Assembly: GCA_029964075.1 (NCBI GenBank)
Contig: CM057138.1
Coordinates: 5,078,932-5,142,931 of the forward strand
Direction: 5' to 3'
Source: Patiria pectinifera
Lineage: Eukaryota; Echinodermata; Asteroidea; Valvatida; Asterinidae
Length of the DNA: 64,000 nucleotides
This document shows, one piece after another, positions 48,301 to 60,300 of the stretch (position 1 is the stretch's first letter; every line of letters starts with the position of its first letter). The notes beneath the pieces are model-generated. The model was given only the letters and a program-made list of their open reading frames with translations, searched no databases and was not told the DNA's origin. A program made the translations under genes and the position numbers.

Positions 48301-51300
48301 ACATTGCCAGCCTGCATAACCAGATCTCAGCATGTGACACAATACTAGAGGTACATGTAATATTCATGTATTGCTTACATAACTGCATTTCTAACAGCAG
48401 AAATGCAAAAATCTGTTCACCATGCGCCCCAGCTCTGTTTTTTCCCCCCTTACGTGAAGGGCCACAAAAGGGCCTTTCACACTATCCACAATCTCCTTGT
48501 GGGACCCAGGTCTGACATGGAGGTTTCAGGAACCCCTTTCACACTAGCAAGAATCCAACACGACCTGTGCATGGGTCCGGCGCTCTACACCGGCCCAGGG
48601 TTGTACCCAGGTAAAATCCTACCCTGGTTGGGACCAGGGTGGAGAGGCTCTACCCAGGTAGAAAATCCAAAATCTACAGCCAACCCATGTGCACCCGGGG
48701 TAACTGTGAACGATACACCGTGCCTACAAGTGTTTAATTGACCCAGCTGCAACAGTACATGTATGGCGCTCTACCCGGGGTAAAATCCAACTCTGGTTGG
48801 GACCAGGGTGGAGAGGCTCTACCCAGGTAGAAAATCCCAAATCTACAGCCAACCAATGTGCACCTGGTGTAAGTGTGAACGGTACACCGTGCCTACCAGT
48901 GTTTGATTGACCCAGCTGCAACAGTACATGTATGGCGCTCTACCCGGTGGTAAAATCCAACCCTGGTCGGGACCAGGGTGGAGAGGCTCTACGCAGGTAG
49001 AAAATCTGACCCATTTACACACTGGTGTGAGTGTGAACAGTATGCATTGCCTACCTGTGTTTGATAGGACCTGGTTCTACTAATGCTGGATTTCAACTGG
49101 GGTAGGCAAAACGATTGTGTGAAAAGACTTTGGCATGTACACATTTATCAGTTGATTAAAGGGAATACACAACATTTGCAAACATCAAAAAACAAAACTT
49201 CCAAATTATTGTGAAATATCTTACTGGACTGTTAGTGAATGACAGTCTTAAGCATCCTGTAAAAATCACGGCACCTGGTGTGCTGTCATTGTCCAGAAAA
49301 GTGGTGTTTTTGTATCAATTTCCAACACCAGCGTTTGGAAAGAAATGGCCTTTTGCAAATACTGCCACCAATTGACCATAGTTAGGTAGATCTGCATTTT
49401 GATTGCCATTGATTACACACCTACGAACGGGTACAAGCCAGCTAGACTGGTTCCCAGAACCAAGGAAGCGAAACCTCTCCGGGTGTCTCTTTCAAAGCAT
49501 CACTGTATGTATCTCGGATGGTGATTTCAGCCCAGTGTCTCTTTGAAGAAGATCAATGAGTGTTGTGGCCTGCCTCCCTGGGTTCAGATGACCATGAGTT
49601 GGTTGCCATAGTATCAACTAAACAAACAGCACAAAGTCCGACCTGAGACTTTTACACAGTGCATCCTACGAAATCAGCCACACTATTTTGCCATATCCGC
49701 TCCGTTCACAAGTACCCCCTCACCGGCAAAGAAAGCACAGTTGGGGGTCACTCCAATTTTGCCGCGATGCGGCAGCCGTACCATGCACCACTGCGTGTAC
49801 ATAGTACAAATCCCCTTGTGTACGTGTGTCACGCACAAAGAACAGTACACGTCAACCAGCTAAAAGTCCCACCCAAAGGGCGTCCTCTTTTGTTGGCGCA
49901 CGGAGCCCATAGCCTCAATCCTGCAAAATCCTCCATTTTGCAAAGAGTATTTTGGAGGATTTGGGAAGGTTAGAGTTAAAATTATTTTATTTGGTTTATT
50001 TTTTCTCTCAGAGGATGGAGGAGATGCTGAACGGATTCCAATCGGACCTGGGCAGCCTGAGCGCAGAGATTCAGACGCTACAGAACCAGTCCATCGCGAT
50101 GAACATCAAGCTGAAGAACCGACAGGCCGTGAGGGGGGAACTCAGCCAGTTTGTGGACGAGATGGCCGTACAGGAAACCATGATCAAGTAAGGGAAGAAC
50201 GTCATGAAATTACGAGAAGTCTATGTACATACAAAGTATCAATTCAGTTGGACAGGATACAAGTATAAGGCTTTGAATTATGTAGCGTTAACCCCAACCA
50301 CCAAACTCCATCAAAATCCATCCCCCCATTTTGGGGGACTTGGTCCAGAAGGCCCGGTGTGACTAAATATTGATGGAGTATGATGGACTTGGGCCTAATG
50401 GCCTGAAGCAGTGCTTGGGGTATCCAATTGATTTTGCCTAGCTTCCTGTACTGATATTGTGATAAAAGCACCTTTGAGCACCTTTAATGTGTCGTCATGT
50501 GACACATATCGGTAATTACGTCATGATGGGGTCACTTCAATTTTTATGTACAACACGTCCCTGTCTATGTACACACAAAGTTTCAATCATATTGAACACG
50601 TTTTGGAGATATAAGTCTTCTAATTACGTACCTTTTATGTGACCTCACATGACACATGATAACATCATCACGATGCCACAAGTGGTGGTGTATGTGTTTA
50701 TGCCAAGTTTGAAGTCGATCAGATTTGGTAGCCGAAAACGTGTACAAATCCTATGGAGGAGAGTCTGAAAAAGGAAAGGAAAAAAGAATCTTCACAAAAA
50801 CAAGAGCTGTGTCAGCTAGACTTGGACACCGTCCATAGAGTTCTTGATGATTGCAGACTGTTCAGTTTTACAACAACTGCCTTTTCTACAAATCACTATT
50901 TAAATGATAGAATTTGAAAGGCACAACTCCATATTGAATTTAAAGGTATATAACATCATTTGCTTTTTTGCGCATTTTTTTTTTCATTTGAAGCAACAAA
51001 AGCAACTAACTTGTTGAAGTTCAAGCTCAGTGGCTACTGTACATTTTGAGAAAACAGAGAAAACATATGCAAACATTTTAGGTCTCATAACTGGATTACT
51101 TTATTTCTTTCTGGTATTAATGAAACCGTGAATTCCTCAGGCACTGTAGCTCGCAAGCCTGAAGAAACCTGTGGAGAGAAGACAATGAGAAGAAATTACA
51201 GTTTTAGAGGTGGGAGGGAAATGCCAGAGTATGAAATCCAATCCACATATTGGCCCAGGTGGGATTCGAACCCGGGTCACAGCGGTGGAAGGCGAGGAAA

Positions 51301-54300
51301 ATACCCTACGCCAACCTGACTGCCCTGGATTCCGTTGCTAACACATCAAAAAGTGTGCCCACTGGCAGCCTATTTTGAAACCACCTTCAATGTTAGTTTT
51401 CTTCCAAACGTCACCATTTCAAGAAGAATAATTTCACATGTTATTCGATACCAGTCATATCTTCACTTTGAGCAAGTTTGTATGTCATTGAATCGGTAGG
51501 TACTCTTCCATGTAATTGCAAATGATCCTACGTAGCTTTCAATCTTCCCAAACGCAAAGTTCCATCTTGTAAACAGTTTAAGTACGCTCAAATTGTCTTC
51601 ATTTAACTAATTCCTAAGCATTATCTACTCGCCTTTTGTCTTTTTGGCAGTCACATTCTCGACACCCCAGTGACAGAGCGCCAATTTCTGGAGCAGCTCC
51701 ACGAGTTGAACCACAAGATCAGCTTCGTCAAGGAGCAATCATTCAAAGAAGCCATCTCATGCAAGGACGTGCAGGATATCTTGGACAAACTCAAACTCAA
51801 GGTAATGTTCTAAATGTGCCCTCAGGTTGACATTGGAACGACACAGAGCAGTCGACGACTGCCTTTTCAGGATCAAGTCGCGCCTGAGCTACGACCGTTG
51901 GGAACATTTCAGTCGCAGCTTTTTTTTGCATCCTTAGTGTAACTGCAACGATATTAAGACGATCGGCAAAATTTACAGTCGCAGAAGTAGACTTTTTTTT
52001 AATTTTGCGTCGTGATGGAATCCATCAGGCGGGAATCCATCGCAGTCGCCCTGTGTGAAGTTAGAACCTCGTGCGTGCATAAAATGTTATTGTAAATTGT
52101 CGTCGTGTTGTTGGTGATGTGAGCATGGTTGCGATTATTCTGTGTCGAGGTGCCGCTTGTTCGACGATAATCACCCAATTTCTCAATTTTGCGACCTGAG
52201 CATGATTTTTGAGCTTGATGCCGACGGTTCCGTTGCGGCGCAAGCAAATCGCAGGTCAACCTGAGAGCGACGTACTGGACTTGGTCATGCACCAATGAGG
52301 GCACTGTGCAGTTTAGCCAAAAAAGTAGCAGTTGAACATTCATTCTTTCGTACTTGTTAAGCCCCATGAACATTTTAATTGAAATAGTGCCAGTATTTGA
52401 GGAAAAGTAACTGTTTATATTTTTTTGTTTCCCCAGGCAATCGCCAAAATTCGAGAATTCCTTCTGCAGAAGATTAACCAGATGCGGAAACCGATGACGA
52501 ACTACCAGCTACAACAGAACACCATGCTCAAATTCAGGTAGCGGAAAACTTTTTTTTTTTTTAGCATGTTTTACAGCATAGACATGTTCATCATGTTTGT
52601 TTATGGAGAGACTGTCATAGCTGTATCACAAATTGTAAATCTGCTAAAGGTTTAGCATGAAATTGAGCACTGATTTTTGGGGGTTTTTAATTTTTTTTTT
52701 GCATTTTAACTAACTTTGAATTTCTGGCCATTTTGTAATATTTAGTATCCATAAAGGTAATGGACACCATTTGTGAATTTTTTTTTAATGTTTTTGCCGA
52801 TTCAAGGAATAACAATACAATAAATCTGAAGCAGCTTAAAGAACTTATCTTTCAAACTTCCAGCTCTGTAGATGTCATGTGTTTTGAGGAAGCTGTGAAA
52901 ATGCAACTGTATTTTTCTTGACGTAAAGCAATTTCCGTTGAAAGCCTTCGCTTTCAAAATGTTTGTTAATTTTATTTTGACTTGCACCCTCTTGTGGTAT
53001 GATGCCCAGTTCGTTACTCAGGAAAATAATTTTCAATCACAGATAATGTAAGTAATTGCACACTTAATTAAATTTGGTCGACTGAAAAACCCTGGCTTTT
53101 TCTTTATGATGGTTCAGTCCAAATCATTACGAGGAAGTGAAGTCAATTCCGCTTTTCTTGAAAATGACAGCGTACTAGCTGCAAAGATTTCATGGGATGC
53201 TTGATCCTATTTTTTGACCAACAGTGAAGTAGGATATTTCATAATTATTTGGCAGTTTTGTTTTTGAACATTTGCAAATGTTTCCATCTTGAAGTTGTAA
53301 TCTTTTGACCTATGACAAAATGCGTCTTTCCCAGGTTTTTCTTTGAGTTCTTGTTGTCCAATGAGAGACAAGTCGCTAAGGAGGTCCGTGACGACTACGT
53401 GGACACCATGAGCAAAGTGTACTACTCTTACTTCAAGGGCTACATCAGCAGGCTCATGAAGCTACAAGTAAGGTCCCATTGTGTTTGAGCCATAGTCAGA
53501 GCCATAGCTACAGTCATAGCCGTACATGTAGATACAGCCATTGCCATAGTCACAACAGATATAACTTATCACAACCACTACAATACATGTAGCTAAAGCT
53601 TTATCCATAGTTGTAGTCGTAGCCATAACCATATTCACAAAGCTATAGCCATTGTCATAGCCACAGCAATAGCTTTAGCCATATCCTTATTAAATAATCG
53701 TTATTATAACACCTCACCCGCAGATTCTGCAGCTTGATTGGCCAAGAGCGGGTCACATGGCATTCGCTTTTTTTGCTATCTTGCTGTGCACGGCAAAAAG
53801 TACTATACCTGTAGCGACCAAAGTACTATACGATGCGAGCCGTTATTCAGTGTAAAAGCCTAAGGGTGTGCGTGTGAGCGTTGCGAGTATTGGTCTTCAG
53901 CGTTAACGCTACAGAGCTGTTTTCAAACGTTTCTTGAAGGTGTAGTTTGGAAAATTGCAAGTAAACTTTCACAGGTTTTATAAAACAGATGTGATGTGAT
54001 CAAGCTAAATGAGTCGTTTGTCGACCCTGGTCAACTTTTTTTTTTACAGATTTGGAAAGAGCACAATCTCAGCATAACTGCTGTGAAAACCACATGCTGG
54101 TACCATCTTTTGGAACACCAAGAGATGTGATGAAGTAATGTGGTGAAGTGGCACTATTTTGGCCTGTATCTCCAAATGAAAGTTCCCAACAAACAACTTA
54201 TTTAGCTTGAGCACATCACAAATATTGACTGCTTTTATATCGTGGTGTAGTAAAACTAGCCTCCCTCGATAATCCATGAAGTATACTATTTTCCCTTGGC

Positions 54301-57300
54301 GTCGCCTCGGGACAAATAGAATGTCCATGGACCACCTCGGGAGGCTAGTTTTACTACACCACTCGAAGCAGTCAATATTTGTATATAAACACACAGTGTT
54401 GTAGTCAAGTCACTTGAGTTGAGTCCAAAATTGCGACTCCAGACGGACTCGAGTCTGAGCCTTGAACTTGAGTCGCCATCACTATTTTTGAGGAAATTGT
54501 ACCCCTAACGAAAAAGCAGCTTATGATTTCTTTGAAATGGATGAAAACTTCATCAGCAGAAATGTGTGTGCTTAGCGTTGCCATGCTGCCTTGTACAAGG
54601 CAATATGGGTCAAATTAAAAGAAATAACAGTTTGAGCATATTGATCTGATTGTTTTTGGTTTTCAATTTGTTTTCAGTACGATGAAGTTGCAGACAAGGA
54701 GGATTTGATGGGAGTGGAAGACACTGCAAAGAGAGATATCCTTTTGAAGAATAATTACTGAATAATCAACTTCAAAACGTATCTGTTTTGAGTACATGGC
54801 GGACATTTGTGTGCACATACCACCTTGGGACGAAAATAGGAAACTTGGCAATTTCCCATAACTTCTCTTGGCTACATCTCTGGCTTCAGGTTCATTGATC
54901 AAAAAGCCTTTGATGTTCATACAACATTGGCACTGAGCACGACATGAAATTATTCCGTCTGGCGTGCTGTCATTTAGAAGAAATCAAGAAATGTACGTGA
55001 TTTCCAACAATCAATAAATTGTTGACCGATGTTTGGAAATAGAGAGTGCTGTAGACAAAATTGTGTTTCATGATTAAAAGGTTGTGCGTGGTTTTACACT
55101 GTTTTCTTGAAACGTGTAATATCTACTGAGCCGAGACTTCAACAGGTTAGGCTATGAAAACATTCTTCATCGGATATTGAGTGATGTTGTTATTGGAAGC
55201 GAAAAAAAAAGGCATGAAAAACAAATGATCCTATGTGCCGTTAAACCTATACACTTCTGTACAGTTGTTATCAAGTTTCCTTTAAACCCTAGCCCCCTAG
55301 AGTGATTTACTAGGATCCTCCCTCACTCTTGCAAAATCCAACACCGCCTGCTAAACTCAACACCCAAACTGTTGGACTCTCATTATTAGTGGTATGCCTG
55401 ACCCCAGGTAAAGCATAATCAGTATACTAGTGAGGTACTCACTCCAACAGATTCCAACAAAACATGCAGTTGGATTTTGAAGGGTTGGAGGTGGTTTGGG
55501 GTTAATACAGTCTCAAATGGATAGGTTTTTAAAGACAATGTGTTGACGCTTCCTTAGCGAAGTGCACGGTTCTTTTCCAAGCCGTCGCTGAAGAACAGGT
55601 CCACTGTCTTCACGCTGGGAAACAGAGGCAGCATCATCACGAGCAGTCTGGAATCCCCAATCATCATACCCCACGCGGCGCAGAAGGACGAGGTCAAGGT
55701 AAAGGGGACAATGCAAAAGTAAACAGGCAGTAACTCGATCTTGACCCCGAGGTTTACCTCAAGGTGAACCTCAAAGCTTTATGAGGTTTTGGAGGGTTTT
55801 GTTGTTTACCTCAGGGTAAAACCAGAAGGACGAGGTCAAGGTAAGGGGAGAATGCATAAGTAAACAGGCGGTAACTTAAACTTTAACTTGAGGTTTACCT
55901 CAAGGTAAACCTCAAGGCTTTGTGAGGTCTTACAGGGTTCTGTTGGTTACCTCAGGGTAAAACCATGAGTTAAGGCCTGTAATTTGAGGTTGACCTCAAG
56001 GTTTTGTGAGGTTTAACAGGGTTTTGTTTGTTACCTCGGGATAAAACCTTGAGTTACCACCTGTAACATGAGGTTTACCTCAAGGTTATACAAGGTTTAC
56101 CAGGGTTTTGTGGGGTAACCTCAAAAATTACATTACATGGGCCTTTTAAAGGCCATGCAATGTAAATTTTCAATGCAGTCCTTGAAAATGCACCTGAAGT
56201 TGTGTCCTATTTAACCTTATTTTCAATTTTCTTTTTTGCCATTTTCAAGAGTATTTTGATGCCTTTTTGCTTTTTATGTTAATGCCAATTTCCATATTCA
56301 TGAGCAAAAGTGTGATGTCATTTCAGGCAGAAACCTCAATGTAACAGCTATTGCAGCACCAAAAGTTGCCAGAATTTCTGATATTTTGCTGTCGTAAAAT
56401 TCTGTTGCTTTGGTGAGTCATTGTTGTGCTCGTACGTGGCATGAGCAAACTTTTCTCACACGTGTTTTCAATGAGCAATCGTTTGGGTTCACAATGTGAA
56501 ACAGAAAACCCTATTACGGTGTCTTCCTGAAATGACATCACAGCAACAGCGCCCTCAGTTGTCTGGAAAAGCATGGACAATTTTAAATGTTTAAATATTT
56601 TAATGTAATATAGTTTTGATATATTTAAGAGGAGTAGAAAGTTGCACAAAATGTGTTCCTTAGAACTATTCTTTTTCATGGCCCTTTAAATCTTCTTTTG
56701 CTCGAACAGTTTCAAGAGTATGTTTGATAAAAATATGACTGTGCCAAGGCAGTCAAGCACTTTTTTGTAGAATGTCATTTTACAAGAAACCGCAAGCTTG
56801 AAATTACAGTTTCTTGTTACACACTTTTTAATTGCTACGAGAAAATAATATCTTTCAAATCAGTGGCCAGTTTAAAAACTTACTCATTTTGAGCAAAACT
56901 TAACTTTGACAAGACCAATTGTTCGAAACACTGCCATTGTTAAAAAAAAGTGTGGTGTTTTTTTTCCAGCACACTTTTGAGAGTCTCTTTCGGAGCCAAC
57001 ACTATGCCCTCCTCGACAACTGTTGCCGGGAGTATTTGTTTGTTTGTGATTTCTTCATGGTATCGGGCTCCAGTGCGCAGGACCTGTTCAACGCCATCAT
57101 GGGCAAGACACTATCTATGTTCTTGGTGAGTGCGATCAAATTCGGTCTTGCTATTTTAGCGTCAACAAAGCGTCAACAAGCTCAAAGTGCACTCTCGAGC
57201 TTTAAAAAAGTTATCATCCTTATTCAATAGTATGCAAATGTTTAGTGGCTCAGAGTGAAATGGGAGGAATATTATCGCAAGGTAAAATCTGGACTTTTTC

Positions 57301-60300
57301 ATTTCACGAGGCGAAGCCGAGTGACCTGGAAAAGTCCAGATTTTACAGAGTGAAAATATTCCTCCCATTTCTCAATTTTAAAGCCAATATTTGTTTTATA
57401 TAACCCACTTATAGATTCTTGTCAGTTGATATATTTGAACTTTTTATGTCAATACAAAATTGGTGGAAAATGCATTTCTCACTTCCAAACCACCCCTTCA
57501 CAAAAATGTTTGAACCCAACGCTGTAGCGCTGGCTCTTTGGTACAACACGCGCTACGCGCATCGCTGAACGCGCACACCTGCATGCATTTGCAGAAAAAT
57601 ACCGTGTCATGGAACAAGAATGATCCTAACTGTTGAATAGCATTTCCCATTCCCCATGGGTGAATGGGACTTTTTAAGCCCCAGCGTGAATGGGAGCAAT
57701 AATGAATGTCACGTGATGTGAGTTCCACCAATCAAATGACACGAATCTGTTATATAAACTCTCATTGGTCGTATTTATGTCAGAAGTCAGGGGAATTCAA
57801 ATTTACAATCCCACATAATCCCACATTTTGGCAACAAATTACTGTGGCAAGAAGCGGCCATCTTTCTTTTCTCAGCGGCAATACGTTTTGCGCATGCACG
57901 ATTGTACCATTGTCCTAGGCAAAAAAGATGGCGGCCAGTTTGTGCGGAAGAACGGCACCGTTGTTGTCGTTCTTTTTTCGCTTAAAGTTGCACATTTGAA
58001 CATACTTTTAAATATTGTGATATGTTGGAAATAATCGTTGACAGCCCACTGATTATTGTGAACACCTCATGTTTTGCTGAAAAGTGCGTGTAATGTACAG
58101 CTTGTTGACACTTTGTTGACGCCTTGTTGATGCCTTGTTGATACTTGTTGACGCTTGTTGAGGCTTAATAGCATAACCCATTGAATTTTGTCAAAGAGTT
58201 TGTGGAACACCCAAATCTTTGTTCCAATTTTCTTTCTTTTACGTTACTTTTCTTTCACATTGACAGGTTGAGTAAAAAAAACGAAACCCAAATGTCTGGG
58301 CCATTGTTTTAGTGAAGTTCTGCATGTAGCACTTTCAAAATCTAGGATATGAAAGCCCAATCACATAGGGATGTGTGTGAATTGTTTTCGTTTTGATGAA
58401 AGAACACTTACCTTTTTGTGATCCGTAGACAGAACTTTCAAACGGTGGTTGTGTTTAAAATTCCATAACTTGGAAAGTACATGAGTGATTTGAATGATTC
58501 TTGTACTAAAGGTAAAAAAAGGTAAAGGGGGACGAACCTGTATTCACAGGAACAGAGTGCCCATCTCTCCTTCGAAGCGATTGGGCCAGACTCATATGCT
58601 GCTGTGGGGGGATCGCCACACCTCCTCCACAGCGAGTCTGTTACCTTCCCAGCATTGACTAATGCCGGTACCCATTTAACACCTGGGGTTGAGAGGTGTA
58701 ATTGAGGTAAAGCACCTTACTCAAGGGCACAACACGCATGGCCACGGCGGGGCTCGAACCCACAACCTCTCGATCACAAATCCTGTGCTCCACCGCTAGA
58801 CCACACGTGTACTAAAAGAAAGCTTATGAATTGGGCTTTCGTATGCTAGATTTTGAAAGTGCTACATGCAGAACTTCACTAAAACAATAGTTCCGACATT
58901 TGGGCTTTGTATTTTACTCACCCTGTATGTAGTAACACTAACATGTATCTTACAATTCGTGAACCTATACATGTTGTATGGCCTGAAATCACAAGGTTCA
59001 AGGTTCGAATCAAACTAGAGTCAATTTTGTTTTTCAAACTGAAAAATATGTATAAAGTGAAGTCGTCAGTGTATATTGAAATTTTAATCCTTTTTTGTGG
59101 TTCCAGAAACACATGGACATGTACACCAACGAGTGTTTCGATTCCATCGCCGTCTATCTGTGCATTCACATCATCCTGAGGTACCGAATGCTGATGCACA
59201 AGCGGGCCGTCCCTGCACTGGACAAGTAAGAGAATTCTAATATGTCATGGGAACAAATCTGTATTGGATCCATGCATTAATTTGCGAGGGCAGCATGCAG
59301 TCAAATGGTGTATGCTAGACGTGTGTGTAGGCCATCAGCCTGGGGGTTTGGTCGGTATCGAATGAGGGGAATAATGCTCATTGTAATTTTTGGCAAGGTA
59401 CATAATGCACCCCTGTAGTTTGAAAATATGTGATAGCATTGCAGCGGTGGCAGCTTTTTGGGTGCTATCACTTAAAAAAAAAATGGCGGCCAAAACATGC
59501 TTGTTACCACAAATCCGGTAGCAAGCATATTGACAGCCATTTTGAAAACACAAATCAAAAGTGATAACACCAAAAAAACTGCCACCACTCACACTGCAAA
59601 GCTATCACACATTTTCCAACTCTAGATGTGTATACCTTGCCAAAAATCACTATGAACATTTGATACCGTTGGCCCAAATTTTGGACCAAAGCTGATAGCC
59701 TATCTGGCAAAGTAGGAAATATATATCTGCTTTTTTTGTGGCTTGCATTAAAAAATGTCATTGAAAGGTATTTTAGCCAATATCCATATCTTTGTAGTTT
59801 TACCCAGTATCCATATCTGCAGGGTTCGACTTTAGCAGTAGCCCGCTAGCCAAATGCTAGTCAAAACAGTGGCGGGCTAGTCAAACTATTCCTTAACCCT
59901 AACCCACCTCACTCCTCCAAAATCCTCCTGGCGGTTTTGGAGGATTCTAGAGGATTGAGGATGAATGGTGATTGAATCAAATGAGGATTCTGGAGGATTG
60001 AGGATGAATGGTGATTGAAGCACATGAGGATTTTGGAGGATTGAGGATGAATGTTGATTGAAGCATAAGAGGATTTTGGAGGATTGAGGATGAATGCATT
60101 TTGAGGCAGGACTTTCTGATGATTTTGAAGGATTTGGCATTGGTTATCCTTCATTTAAACACGAGTGCAAAATTTTGGGATGAGGAGGATTTTGGAGGAT
60201 TGAGGATGAATGCATTTTGAGGCAGGACTGTCTGACAATTTTGAAAAGTTTAGGCGGAGTTGCAAAATTTTGGAGGATTTTGGAGGATTGAGGATGGTTG

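Noticed and set aside
55551..55568. GT-AG reading of VPS52 intron 9 using CCTTAG at 55552-55557 as acceptor
   Set aside because: It would insert extra residues before FFSKPSL, and no GT donor exists at the matching exon 9 end; the AT-AC reading fits both ends.
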